From contig NC_091383.1 in the NCBI RefSeq assembly GCF_038502225.1, forward strand, positions 1,170,001-1,234,000: a stretch of DNA of 64,000 bases, written 5' to 3'. Position numbers and translations under genes: made by a program. Below, in pieces: positions 1 to 11,200 of the stretch. Every line of letters starts with the position of its first letter. The stretch's first letter is position 1. The notes beneath the pieces were generated by a model. The model ran no database searches, was not told where the DNA came from, and saw nothing but the letters and a program-made list of their open reading frames with translations. This stretch comes from Cherax quadricarinatus. Lineage: Eukaryota > Arthropoda > Malacostraca > Decapoda > Parastacidae.

Positions 1-1944
1 CTGTCTCTACCCATTATCTCTGTCTCTACCCATTATCTCTGTCTCTACCCATTATCTCTGTCTCTACCCATTATCTCTGTCTTTACCCATTATCTCTGTC
101 TCTTCCCATTATCTCTGCCTCTACCCATTATCTCTGTCTCTACCCATTATCTCTGTCTCTACCCATTATCTCTGTCTCTACCCATTATCTCTGTCTCTAC
201 CCATTATCTCTGTCTCTACCCATTATCTCTGCCTCTACCCATTATCTCTGTCTCTACCCATTATCTCTGTCTCTACCCATTATCTCTGTCTCTACCCATT
301 ATCTCTGTCTCTACCCATTATTTCTGTCTCTACCCATTATCTCTGCCTCTACGCATTATCTCTGTCTCTACCCATTATCTCTGTCTCTACCCATTATCTC
401 TGTCTCTACCCATTATCTCTGTCTCTACCCATTATCTCTGTCTCTACCCATTATCTCTGCCTCTACCCATTATCTCTGCCTCTACCCATTATCTCTGTCT
501 CTACCCATTATCTCTGTCTCTACCCATTATCTCTGTCTCTACCCATTATCTCTGCCTCTACCCATTATCTCTGTCTCTACCCATTATCTCTGTCTCTACC
601 CATTATCTCTGTCTCTACCCATTATCTCTGTCTCAACCCATTATCTCTGTCTCTACCCATTATCTCTGTCTCTACCCATTATCTCTGTCTTTACCCATTA
701 TCTCTGTCTCTTCCCATTATCTCTGCCTCTACCCATTATCTCTGTCTCTACCCATTATCTCTGTCTCTACCCATTATCTCTGTCTCTACCCATTATCTCT
801 GTCTCTACCCATTATCTCTGCCTCTACCCATTATCTCTGTCTCTACCCATTATCTCTGTCTCTACCCATTATCTCTGTCTCTACCCATTATCTCTGTCTC
901 TACCCATTATCTCTGTCTCTACCCATTATTTCTGTCTCTACCCATTATCTCTGCCTCTACGCATTATCTCTGTCTCTACCCATTATCTCTGTCTCTACCC
1001 ATTATCTCTGTCTCTACCCATTATCTCTGCCTCTACCCATTATCTCTGTCTCTACCCATTATCTCTGTCTCTACCCATTATCTCTGTCTCTACCCATTAT
1101 CTCTGTCTCTACCCATTATCTCTGTCTCTACCCATTATCTCTGCATCTACCCATTATCTCTGCCTCTACCCATTATCTCTGTCTCTACCCATTATCTCTA
1201 TCTCTACCCATTATCTCTGTCTCTACCGATTATCTCTGTCTCTACCCATTATTTCTGTCTCTACCCATTATCTCTGCCTCTACCCATTATCTCTGTCTCT
1301 ACCCATTATCTCTATCTCTACCCATTATCTCTGTCTCTACCCATTATCTCTGCCTCTACCCATTATCTTTGTCTCTACCCATTATCTCTGTCTCTACCCA
1401 TTATCTCTGTCTCTACCCATTATCTCTGCCTCTACCCATTATCTCTGCCTCTACCCATTATCTCTGCCTCTACCCATTATCTCTGCCTCTACCCATTATC
1501 TCTGCCTCTACCCATTATCTCTGTCTCTACCCATTATCTCTGCCTCTACCCATTATCTCTGTCTCTACCCATTATCTCTGCCTCTACCCATTATCTCTGT
1601 CTCTACCCATTATCTCTGCCTCTACCCATTATCTCTGTCTCTACCCATTATCTCTGTCTCTACCCATTATGTCTGTCTCTACCCATTATCTCTGCCTCTA
1701 CCCATTATCTCTGTCTCTACCCATTATCTCTGTCTCTACCCATTATCTCTGTCTCTACCCATTATCTCTGCCTCTACCCATTATCTCTGTCTCTACCCAT
1801 TATCTCTGTCTCTACCCATTATGTCTGTCTCTACCCATTATCTCTGCCTCTACCCATTATCTCTGTCTCTACCCATTATCTCTGTCTCTACCCATTATCT
1901 CTGTCTCTACCCATTATCTCTGCCTCTACCCATTATCTCTGCCT
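1..1944. repeat. 19-bp minisatellite array (left edge truncated)
   Basis: About 102 tandem copies of a 19-bp unit close to CTGTCTCTACCCATTATCT, with a common T/C change in the 'TGTCTC/TGCCTC' step. Rare variants (CTTTACCC at 81 and 689; ACGCATT at 351 and 959) recur 608 bp apart, exactly 32 units, so a 32-unit block is duplicated. A 218-codon open frame across 1369-2025 only reflects the repeat. The array runs off the window start. Confidence 0.97.
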
Positions 1945-2226
1945 GGCACACGACCCATAAATGAAAAAATCACCATAGAATTACCCCAGAAATGGGCCAA
2001 TATGCTTCCACACGAGTGTAAATAATGAGAGTTGAATTTAAAGATTTATTCCCAAACTTTCATTAAATACCTTATGGGCAAAAGATCCTAATTTGTTGTA
2101 GCTCCTGGGCCCTGACCCTGGTGATTCTTAGGGGCTGAATTGTATGTTAGGCAGGTCACTATGTGCTTCATTGTTAGCTAGTAAATATACCCGTTTTGAT
2201 AACTAAAACACGACAGTTGGGTATCT
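1945..2226. other. Unique spacer, no gene seen
   Basis: Ordinary AT-rich sequence between two repeats. I see no open frame with protein-family character and no RNA gene. It is upstream of the first TTLL exon in the window and is probably intronic. Confidence 0.4.
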
Positions 2227-2480
2227 TTATTGATGAAACGTTTCGCCCTCACAGCAAGCTGCCTCACTCAAATACATAAGATGTCGGAATGCTGTTCTTA
2301 GGTTTGCTAGGCGCCCGTATGCTGCAGCAGTTATTTGGTTGATGTGCGACTCAGGAGATGTGTTTGGTATGATGCTCACCCCAAGATCCTTTTCCTTAAG
2401 TGAGGTTTGTAGGCTCTGGCCCCCTAGACTGTACTCCGTCTGCGGTCTTCTTTGCCCTTTCCCAATCTTCATACAGGGGT
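2227..2480 (-). pseudogene. Non-LTR retrotransposon reverse-transcriptase scrap
   Basis: Read on the minus strand, this gives a short frame with the segment EKDLGVSIIPNTSPESHI followed by an alanine-rich stretch and LANLRTAFRHL. This is the region after the RT thumb in CR1/RTE-like LINE ORF2 proteins; the CR1-like element at 17-20 kb has the equivalent CEKDLGVLVSSNLKP. Only some 60-70 residues remain, with no catalytic motif, so it is a truncated dead copy. It ends at 2227-2245 in a GAAACGTTTCGCC motif shared with a dispersed family seen at 4190, 38,758 and 55,750. Confidence 0.6.
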
Positions 2481-2544
2481 TGCAGGTCCAGTAGGGAAAT
2501 AAAGATGATATTATCAGTCCAAGAACCTTGAAGAAAGGATGTAA

Positions 2545-4155
2545 GGTGGTCAGTCCCTGAGCCTGGAGAAGAGTTCAGCACCATGGTCTGGAACAAGGTG
2601 GTCAGTCCCTCAGCCTGGAGAAGAGTTCAGCACCATGGTCTGGAACAAGGTGGTCAGTCCCTCAGCCTGGAGAAGAGTTCAGTTCCATGGTCTGGAACAA
2701 GGTGGTCAGTCCCTCAGCCTGGAGAAGAGTTCCGCACCATGGTCTGGAACAAGGTGGTCAGTCCCTCAGCCTGGAGAAGAGTTCAGCACCATGGTCTGGA
2801 ACAAGGTGGTCATTCCCTCAGCCTGGAGAAGAGTTCAGTTCCATGGTCTGGAACAAGGTGGTCAGTCCCTCAGCCTGGAGAAGAGTTCAGCACCATGGTC
2901 TGGAACAAGGTGGTCAGTCCCTCAGCCTGGAGAAGAGTTCAGTTCCATGGTCTGGAACAAGGTGATCAGTCCCTCAGCCTGGAGAAGAGTTCAGCACCAT
3001 GGTCTGGAATAAGGTGGTCAGTCCCTCAGCCTGGAGAAGAGTTCAGCACCATGGTCTGGAATAAGGTGGTCAGTCCCTCAGCCTGGAGAAGAGTTCAGCA
3101 CCATGGTCTGGAATAAGGTGGTCAGTCCCTCAGCCTGGAGAAGAGTTCAGCACCATGGTCTGGAATAAGGTGGTCAGTCCCTCAGCCTGGAGAAGAGTTC
3201 ACCTCCATGGTCTGGAATAAGGTAGTCAGTCCCTCAGCCTGGAGAAGAGTTCAGCACCATGGTCTGGAATAAGGTGGTCAGTCCCTCAGCCTGGAGAAGA
3301 GTTCAGCACCATGGTCTGGAACAAGGTGATCAGTCCCTCAGCCTGGAGAAGAGTTCAGCACCATGGTCTGGAACAAGGTGGTCAGTCCCTCAGCCTGGAG
3401 AAGAGTTCACCTCCATGGTCTGGAATAAGGTGGTCAGTCCCTCAGCCTGGAGAAGAGTTCAGCACCATGGTCTGGAATAAGGTGGTCAGTCCCTCAGCCT
3501 GGAGAAGAGTTCAGCACCATGGTCTGGAATAAGGTGGTCAGTCCCTCAGCCTGGAGAAGAGTTCAGCACCATGGTCTGGAATAAGGTGGTCAGTCCCTCA
3601 GCCTGGAGAAGAGTTCACCTCCATGGTCTGGAATAAGGTAGTCAGTCCCTCAGCCTGGAGAAGAGTTCAGCACCATGGTCTGGAATAAGGTGGTCAGTCC
3701 CTCAGCCTGGAGAAGAGTTCAGCACCATAGTCTGGAATAAGGTGGTCAGTCCCTCAGCCTGGAGAAGAGTTCAACACCATGGTTTGGAATAAGGTGGTCA
3801 GTCTCTCAGCCTGGAGAAGAGTTCAGCACCATGGTCTGGAACAAGGTGGTCAGTCCCTCAGCCTGGAGAAGAGTCCAGCACCATGGTCTGGAACAAGGTG
3901 GTCAGTCCCTCAGCCTGGAGAAGAGTTCAACTCCATGGTCTGGAACAAGGTGGTCAGTCCCTCAGCCTGGAGAAGAGTTCAGCACCATGGTCTGGAATAA
4001 GGTGGTCAGTCCCTCAGCCTGGAGAAGAGTTCAGCACCATGGTCTGGAACAAGGTGGTCAGTCCCTCAGCCTGGAGAAGAGTTCAGCACCATGGTCTGGA
4101 ACAAGGTGGTCAGTCCCTCAGCCTGGAGAAGAGCCCAGCACCATGGTCTGGAACA
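2545..4155. repeat. 52-bp minisatellite array
   Basis: About 31 copies of a 52-bp unit containing CAGTCCCTCAGCCTGGAG and ACCATGGTCTGGAA. Because 52 is not a multiple of three, overlapping MVWNKVVSPSAWRR-type frames appear in all three phases; none is a gene. The unit resembles an internal segment of the dispersed repeat at 38,829-38,881, and fragments of that repeat's end flank the array on both sides (2227-2245 and 4190-4245). Confidence 0.96.
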
Positions 4156-4189
4156 ATGTGAAGCTGAATCACGAGAACGGAGTCTTAAA

Positions 4190-4245
4190 TACTGATGAAG
4201 CCTGCTGTGTAGGCGAGCCGTTTAGTCAATAAATATACCCAAGTG
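4190..4245. repeat. End fragment of dispersed GAAACGTTT-type repeat
   Basis: The stretch with CCTGCTGTGTAGGCGAGCCG and then AATAAATATACCCA matches the end of a dispersed family also seen at 2227-2245, 38,747-38,780 and 55,738-55,790 (those copies read GCGAAACGTTT). It directly follows the 52-bp array. Confidence 0.55.
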
Positions 4246-4427
4246 TTGTACAGGTGTCTAATTTACCAATTTGTGGGTTTTCTGAACCATTTGTCTACAT
4301 AAAGTACTGTGTGGCTCGATCCACAGGTTAAAATTATTATTACAATCAAAGTAAGTGCTAAACCCACAAGTGGGATTGAAAAGTGCATTCAGAGATGAAT
4401 AACTGTGGAAAGGTGCTCATAGCATAT

Positions 4428-4530
4428 GATAGTCGGTCTTGGATGGTAGCGCACTCGCATCACACATTGAGGTCAGTGGCTCGATCCCCGGTACACTATG
4501 TACAGTGATAAGTACAGTGCACTCCACGGT
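4428..4530 (+). mobile_element. tRNA-derived SINE head
   Basis: Contains a Pol III A-box-like TGGATGGTAGCGCACTCGC and, about 30 bases on, a B-box-like GGCTCGATCCCC, the layout of a tRNA-derived SINE promoter. No cloverleaf of a functional tRNA can be drawn, and the family resembles the SINE copies at 30.0 and 38.2 kb. Confidence 0.6.
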
Positions 4531-5120
4531 AAGCAAGGCAGAAATAGAAGCCACAAGATAGCAGACCGTGCTTCAACCAGCTCTAGAATGGGAATGACAA
4601 GGGCAGACAGGAGAGTGGTACCCACATAACCTCTGCGATTGCCAAAACCATCTTCTTATTGGCTAGAACCTGGTCACTAGTTGAACGACGGGGCCCCATC
4701 ATCAACTCTTAGCAACCTGGTTCGCTGGTTGGGGGAGATAGCCTGTAAATGAGGCTGTGTACATGCGCTGAATAAAGGTTACGTACTCTTTGCATGCCAC
4801 ACCCACACCCCGAGAAGGCTCAGGATTAGGCTGCCACCTCCCAGTGGTAACCGTGCCGCCATGGCACAAAATAATGGGACCGCCTTTCCTCTCCACCATC
4901 CAACTCTTAGATAGAGCTCAGCTTTTCTCGTGACAAAAAGCCAAACCCTAAACTCAGAGTGAGACAGCAGTCAGTCAGGCTAGCATAGGTCCAAGATACA
5001 GGCGGACGGTAGCCCGCAAACCCTCACTAAAAAAAAACCCCACACCAGGGGATAAAAAAAAGAGCGTGAAAAGGGGTTACCACAAATAATATAACATCCT
5101 AACCTAAATAAATAAAAATA
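4531..5120. other. No recognisable gene; possible retroelement flank
   Basis: Spacer between a SINE and the minus-strand Ty3 remnant. A 65-codon minus-strand frame at 4702-4899 shows no family I know. The position, downstream of the RNase H end on the minus strand, would suit degenerate 3' pol or LTR sequence, but I cannot show paired LTRs. Confidence 0.35.
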
Positions 5121-5345
5121 TTAGACTCTAGATAAAGAGTCCGCCAACACATTTTCTTTGCCGGCAATATATTTAATTCTGAGTGAGTATGGTTGCAGTC
5201 TTAGCGTCCAGCGCATGAGCCTTGTGCTGTGGTTCTTCATGGCTTGGAGATATACTAGAGGATTGTGATCACTGTAGACTGTGACCACCTGCGATGTCTG
5301 GCCCACATAACATCGAAATGCTTCAAAGCCAGTACCAGCGCGAGG
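5121..5345 (-). pseudogene. Ty3/Gypsy RNase H C-terminal fragment
   Basis: The minus-strand translation contains LALKHFDVYV (upstream), VVTVYSDHNPLVYLQ, WTLRLQPY, IKYIAGKENVLADSLSRV. These are the last motifs of the RNase H domain of Ty3/Gypsy Pol: the conserved D in YSDHNPL and the (A)D-x-LSR terminal motif. It is cut from its RT domain, so it cannot act alone. The inverted copy of its central 138 bp lies at 5343-5480. Confidence 0.8.
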
Positions 5346-5480
5346 TGGTCACAGTCTACAGTGATCACAATCCTCTAGTATATCTCCAAGCCATGAAGAA
5401 CCACAACACAAGGCTCATGCACTGGACGCTAAGACTGCAACCATACTCACTCAGAATTAAATATATTGCCGGCAAAGAAA
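5153..5480. repeat. Inverted repeat of the RNase H segment (138-bp arms)
   Basis: The arms are 5153-5290 and 5343-5480 with a 52-bp spacer and only a few mismatches. Both arms encode the same RNase H segment, the left on the minus and the right on the plus strand. Transcription in either direction would give a long hairpin RNA. Confidence 0.9.
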
Positions 5481-5482
5481 GT

Positions 5483-6732
5483 GGGGGTTTGTGGGGGCAG
5501 TTGGGACGGATATGACCTACTTTGTTACAAAGGAAGCAGACGACAGGCTTGCCCTTTACTCCCTGCTGACGTTGCAAATGGTGTCGTTCTGGCTGGTGTC
5601 TCTCTGGATACTGTTGTCGAGATGCACCATGAGTAGTTTGCCTCTCCGCAGGTGGACCATAAGTTGAGAAGCGTGGCTCACCAGGTGACTTAGTTGGCTG
5701 ACGTAGACGTTCTCCCTCCGGCTGGCACTTCATTCTCCAAGGTTGACGATCTCTGCTCATGCCAGGCTGTTGAAAAGAGAGATGGGACCGCTCGGACAAG
5801 GAGCGGTTAGTTTCGAAGGTATCAACCAACCTGGCTGCCTCCAATGCAGTGGTTAAGTCACGATCCTGCAGAAAGACTCGAACCTCTGGTCCCACAGACT
5901 CCAGCAGGTTATCAATCAGAATAAGCTGTACCAGATCCTCAAAGGTAGAGACACCACTTGCTTTATACCAGCTGGTAAAAGCTTTGGTTTGCTGTCTCAC
6001 AAAGTCCACTAGGGATTGACCAAGCTGTCGTCTGCCCAGCTTAAATTTTTTTTTATATTTGGCTGGGATACATGTATATGCTCCCAACACTGTGGTCTTC
6101 ACTACTTGATAATCAGAAAATTCAGCGTCATTTAATACTGACGTAAATTCCTGTGCCTTACCCAATAATGCTGTATGAACCAACGATGCCCAATGCTGTT
6201 CTGGCCACCTCAAGTCTCGAGCCTGATTTTCGAAGCTTTCGAAAAATTGTTCTGGTTCGGCCTCATTGAAGCGGGGAACAAACTGTACTACTTTCTGTAA
6301 ACTAAAATTATTTACAGAATGCGAAAACTGCCTCCTTTCTCTTTCCCTATCAAATTCTTCCCTTGCGAAAGCTCTCTGTTCCCTAGTTTGCTCAAGATTG
6401 ATTTTTGCCAGCTCAAGTGCCAACGACGCTGATTCACCTTGAGACAACCCAGCTGCACTATACTGACCATTTTGCTCCGTAGGTGTATCATCTTCCTCCT
6501 GCGAGAACATAGTAGTTTTTGCCCCAGCTCCCGTAGAGGGAGGAGTCTGATGTGCGATCTCTTCTACTATAAGTTTGTCAGCAATCAGTGAACGCAGTTG
6601 AGCAGCTGTGAGAGTGCGTTTGTATTTAATGCCAATGGAACGAGCAATTTGCCAACAACGCTGTAGGGACAATTTAGGTAGGTTATGCAAAGTATATGCC
6701 GACACCAGACGTCTGACTCGTCTAGGTGGCAT
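5483..6732 (-). pseudogene. Ty3/Gypsy Gag with SCAN-like capsid region and CCHC knuckle
   Basis: A frame of about 417 Gag residues opens at ATG 6732 (MPPRRVRRLV). Residues about 103-138 are charged and helical (LEQTREQRAFAREEFDRE). Residues about 147-305 (KVVQFVPRFNEAEPEQFFES onward) match the capsid-type Gag domain. Its last part, with LIDNLLESVGPEVRVFLQDR and TALEAARLVD, closely follows the layout of the vertebrate SCAN domain, known to derive from Gmr1-like Ty3 Gag. Residues 399-412 form a CCHC zinc knuckle, CFLCNKVGHIRPNC. The Gag frame itself is open, but after residue 417 it reads into the inverted RNase H copy, so no normal Gag-Pol junction remains. Confidence 0.8.
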
Positions 6733-7081
6733 AAGTTATTCGCTATCCACAGTAAGATTGCAGAATACGCATACAAGCAAAGCTGACTGCAAAATTCTCC
6801 ACACCGAACAGGCTAGTAACAACTGACATGCAAAATTTGTAAAGCAATGCCAGACAGCTACACTGTTCTAGAAGATTGACCGTAGCGAAGCGAGCACACC
6901 GAACAAGCTAGTAGCGAGCTGTTGAACGATCACACAATAGCAAGGCTGATCATAACAGTAACTGACACGCAAAATTTGTAAAGCGTAGGCAAAGCTAATG
7001 CAAAGCCAGACAACAAGCTGCACAATGTTCCTGCTACGAGCTTCACCCTAAGCTCAACCGTTTCTCTAAGTCCAGCTCCAG

Positions 7082-7099
7082 CTCTCGGACAGGCCCCCA
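7082..7099 (-). other. Candidate retrotransposon primer-binding site
   Basis: On the minus strand this reads TGGGGGCCTGTCCGAGAG, resembling a tRNA-Pro type primer-binding site, and lies about 350 bases before the Gag start, as expected just inside a 5' LTR. No LTR is visible beside it, so the call is tentative. Confidence 0.25.
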
Positions 7100-7120
7100 T
7101 ATTACAACCCAGGGTTGTAA

Positions 7121-7320
7121 TAGGTGGAAACATTTAAACGTGTTTCCTTAGACACCTGCTGTCCATGTTCACCTAGCAGTAAGTAGGTACCTGGGTGTTA
7201 GTCACTTTACACCTGCTGTCACTGTTCACTTAGCAGTAAATAGGTACCTGGGTGTTAGGTGAATGGTATGGGTATCATCCTGGGGACAAAATTAACCTAA
7301 ATTGCAGGAAATGCTCTACA
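7121..7320 (+). mobile_element. SINE body fragment with internal duplication
   Basis: Matches the body of the tRNA-derived SINE at 38.2-38.5 kb: GTGTTTCCTTA, TAGGTACCTGGGTGTTAG and a CATCCTGGGGACAA segment. The CACCTGCTGTC...GGTACCTGGGTGTTAG part is present twice in tandem (about 7150-7200 and 7209-7258). The tRNA-like head is missing. Confidence 0.65.
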
Positions 7321-7583
7321 TAACCAGGAACTTTCTATATAATATGTCACTGGTGTCAGCTATGGTATGTATAAGTTGAACCATCTACTGCTGGAAATAA
7401 AAAAATTTTTCTCAATCATTTGCAACACAATCACACTATAGAGAGCAGCTATATAAGGAAGGTAACTGTACATGTACACATACTTATGATGTACGTGTAC
7501 TCGCACACACACAAAACACACACACACACACACACACACACTGAAAAACAACTGTTTCTTACTGACGTGAGTGTTCCCGACAG
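7321..7583 (+). other. Intron sequence before exon A, with CA microsatellite
   Basis: Intronic by position, since the next exon opens with an acceptor (TTCCCGACAG). It holds a short CA run at about 7515-7541 and nothing else I recognise. The upstream TTLL exon is not visible here or elsewhere to the left. Confidence 0.5.
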
Positions 7584-7674
7584 AGAGGCCGCTACTCATC
7601 CACAACACGAAGTTCGACATCCGTCAGTGGTTTATGGTTACTGACTGGAATCCTCTCCATGTATGGGTCTACAG
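7584..7674 (+). CDS. TTLL3-like: TTLL3/8-like tubulin glycylase, exon A
   Basis: A 91-nt exon between TTCCCGACAG and a GTAATT donor. It starts in phase with two bases (AG) completing a codon from the missing exon, then reads [20 protein letters not shown] and on through NPLHVWVY, ending with two bases of an Arg codon. [13 protein letters not shown] is the hallmark of the glycylase branch; glutamylases usually have a KFDIRxYxLVT type motif. This segment is part of the ATP-grasp core and contacts nucleotide and tubulin tail in the family. The donor is followed about 24 bases later by a CR1 3'-tail fragment. Confidence 0.92.
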
Positions 7675-7697
7675 GTAATTATTAAGTTAACTAGCTA

Positions 7698-7754
7698 ATG
7701 GTCCAGTAGGCCAGTAGGCCTTCTGCAGTGTTCCTCCATTCTTACGTTCTTATG
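7698..7754 (+). mobile_element. Solo 3' tail of the CR1-like LINE
   Basis: GGCCAGTAGGCCTTCTGCAG followed by TGTTCCTCCATTCTTACGTTC and TTATG nearly matches the last 60 bp of the full-length LINE at 20,066-20,125. It is a severely 5'-truncated insertion, sitting about 24 bp inside intron A. Confidence 0.8.
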
Positions 7755-7810
7755 TGCCGGTTATCTGTATAAGATGTCTACTATTGAGACTACACATACA
7801 TTATATATAT

Positions 7811-7955
<145 letters not shown>

Positions 7956-8207
7956 TAAAATGTTGAATGTGTGGGTACTAAGGATTTCTTACGAGTCTAC
8001 ACAAGGAATCATGTTACTGAACATTATATCGGTGTTTCCTGCAATGTACCTCCTACTGTACCATGGATGTTCACTATAGTTCTCCAGTGTTCTCAGACAT
8101 GAACAGAAATCTTGTGTTGTGAACACTATGCTTAACGACCACTAAAATGTGATGTAAAACAGTATTGAGTTCAGTAATGTATGTACTCTGTACGGTTGTG
8201 TGTTCAC

Positions 8208-11200
8208 TTTGTAGTGAACACAGTGTGAGGCTGTAGTGAACACAGTGTGAGGCTGTAGTGAACACTGTGTGAGGCTGTAGTGAACACAGTGTGAGGCTGT
8301 AGTGAACACTGTGTGAGGCTGTAGTGAACACTGTGTGAGGCTGTAGTGAACACAGTGTGAGGCTGTAGTGAACACAGTGTGAGGCTGTAGTGAACACAGT
8401 GTGAGGCTGTTGTGAACACAGTGTGAGGCTGTAGTGAACACAGTGTGAGGCTGTAGTGAACACAGTGTGAGGCTGTAGTGAACACAGTGTGAGGCTGTAG
8501 TGAACACTGTGTGAGGCTGTAGTGAACACAGTGTGAGGCTGTAGTGAACACAGTGTGAGGCTGTAGTGAACACAGTGTGAGGCTGTAGTGAACACTGTGT
8601 GAGGCTGTAGTGAACACAGTGTGAGGCTGTAGTGAACACAGTGTGAGGCTGTAGTGAACACAGTGTGAGGCTGTAGTGAACACAGTGTGAGGCTGTAGTG
8701 AACACTGTGTGAGGCTGTAGTGAACACAGTGTGAGGCTGTAGTGAACACAGTGTGAGGCTGTAGTGAACACAGTGTGAGGCTGTAGTGAACACAGTGTGA
8801 GGCTGTAGTGAACACAGTGTGAGGCTGTAGTGAACACAGTGTGAGGCTGTAGTGAACACAGTGTGAGGCTGTAGTGAACACAGTGTGAGGCTGTAGTGAA
8901 CACTGTGTGAGGCTGGAGTGAACACTGTGTGAGGCTGTAGTGAACACAGTGTGAGGCTGTAGTGAACACAGTGTGAGGCTGTAGTGAACACAGTGTGAGG
9001 CTGTAGTGAACACAGTGTGAGGCTGTAGTGAACACAGTGTGAGGCTGTAGTGAACACAGTGTGAGGCTGTAGTGAACACAGTGTGAGGCTGTAGTGAACA
9101 CAGTGTGAGGCTGTAGTGAACACTGTGTGAGGCTGGAGTGAACACTGTGTGAGGCTGTAGTGAACACTGTGTGAGGCTGTAGTGAACACTGTGTGAGGCT
9201 GTGAGGCTGTAGTGAACACAGTGTGAGGCTGTAGTGAACACAGTGTGAGGCTGTAGTGAACACAGTGTGAGGCTGTAGTGAACACTGTGTGAGGCTGTAG
9301 TGAACACTGTGTGAGGCTGTAGTGAACACTGTGTGAGGCTGTAGTGAACACAGTGTGAGGCTGTAGTGAACACTGTGTGAGGCTGTAGTGAACACTGTGT
9401 GAGGCTGTAGTGAACACAGTGTGAGGCTGTAGTGAACACTGTGTGAGGCTGTAGTGAACACAGTGTGAGGCTGTAGTGAACACAGTGTGAGGCTGTAGTG
9501 AACACAGTGTGAGGCTGTAGTGAACACAGTGTGAGGCTGTAGTGAACACTGTGTGAGGCTGTAGTGAACACAGTGTGAGGCTGTAGTGAACACAGTGTGA
9601 GGCTGTAGTGAACACTGTGTGAGGCTGGAGTGAACACAGTGTGAGGCTGTAGTGAACACAGTGTGAGGCTGGAGTGAACACTGTGTGAGGCTGTAGTGAA
9701 CACAGTGTGAGGCTGTAGTGAACACTGTGTGAGGCTGTAGTGAACACAGTGTGAGGCTGTAGTGAACACAGTGTGAGGCTGTAGTGAACACTGTGTGAGG
9801 CTGGAGTGAACACTGTGTGAGGCTGTAGTGAACACAGTGTGAGGCTGTAGTGAACACAGTGTGAGGCTGCAGTGAACACAGTGTGAGGCTGTAGTGAACA
9901 CAGTGTGAGGCTGTAGTGAACACAGTGTGAGGCTGTAGTGAACACAGTGTGAGGCTGTAGTGAACACAGTGTGAGGCTGTAGTGAACACAGTGTGAGGCT
10001 GTAGTGAACACAGTGTGAGGCTGTAGTGAACACAGTGTGAGGCTGTAGTGAACACAGTGTGAGGCTGTAGTGAACACAGTGTGAGGCTGTAGTGAACACA
10101 GTGTGAGGCTGTAGTGAACACAGTGTGAGGCTGTAGTGAACACAGTGTGAGGCTGTAGTGAACACAGTGTGAGGCTGTAGTGAACACAGTGTGAGGCTGT
10201 AGTGAACACAGTGTGAGGCTGTAGTGAACACAGTGTGAGGCTGTAGTGAACACAGTGTGAGGCTGTAGTGAACACAGTGTGAGGCTGGAGTGAACACAGT
10301 GTGAGGCTGTAGTGAACACAGTGTGAGGCTGTAGTGAACACAGTGTGAGGCTGTAGTGAACACAGTGTGAGGCTGTAGTGAACACAGTGTGAGGCTGTAG
10401 TGAACACAGTGTGAGGCTGTAGTGAACACAGTGTGAGGCTGTAGTGAACACAGTGTGAGGCTGTAGTGAACACAGTGTGAGGCTGGAGTGAACACAGTGT
10501 GAGGCTGGAGTGAACACAGTGTGAGGCTGTAGTGAACACAGTGTGAGGCTGTAGTGAACACAGTGTGAGGCTGTAGTGAACACTGTGTGAGGCTGTAGTG
10601 AACACAGTGTGAGGCTGTAGTGAACACAGTGTGAGGCTGTAGTGAACACTGTGTGAGGCTGTAGTGAACACAGTGTGAGGCTGTAGTGAACACAGTGTGA
10701 GGCTGTAGTGAACACTGTGTGAGGCTGTAGTGAACACAGTGTGAGGCTGTAGTGAACACAGTGTGAGGCTGTAGTGAACACAGTGTGAGGCTGTAGTGAA
10801 CACAGTGTGAGGCTGTAGTGAACACTGTGTGAGGCTGTAGTGAACACTGTGTGAGGCTGTAGTGAACACAGTGTGAGGCTGTAGTGAACACAGTGTGAGG
10901 CTGTAGTGAACACAGTGTGAGGCTGTAGTGAACACAGTGTGAGGCTGTAGTGAACACAGTGTGAGGCTGTAGTGAACACAGTGTGAGGCTGTAGTGAACA
11001 CAGTGTGAGGCTGTAGTGAACACAGTGTGAGGCTGTAGTGAACACAGTGTGAGGCTGTAGTGAACACAGTGTGAGGCTGTAGTGAACACAGTGTGAGGCT
11101 GTAGTGAACACAGTGTGAGGCTGTAGTGAACACAGTGTGAGGCTGTAGTGAACACAGTGTGAGGCTGTAGTGAACACAGTGTGAGGCTGTAGTGAACACA

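Larger units (their letters stand above)
5121..7120 (-). mobile_element. Rearranged Ty3/Gypsy retrotransposon remnant (SCAN-like Gag)
   Basis: On the minus strand the order is a PBS-like motif (about 7,099-7,082), a leader, Gag with a zinc knuckle (6,732 to about 5,481), an antisense copy of an RNase H segment (5,480-5,343), and the same RNase H segment in sense orientation (5,345 to 5,121). Protease, RT and integrase are missing. The element has lost most of pol and gained an inverted duplication of the RNase H end. No LTR pair was identified; a SINE body abuts at about 7,121. Confidence 0.75.

Noticed and set aside
1..7583. Upstream TTLL exon(s)
   Set aside because: I looked for a segment ending in the family's QKYIE-like motif followed by GT and matching the phase of exon A. 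None is convincing, so it probably lies left of the window.
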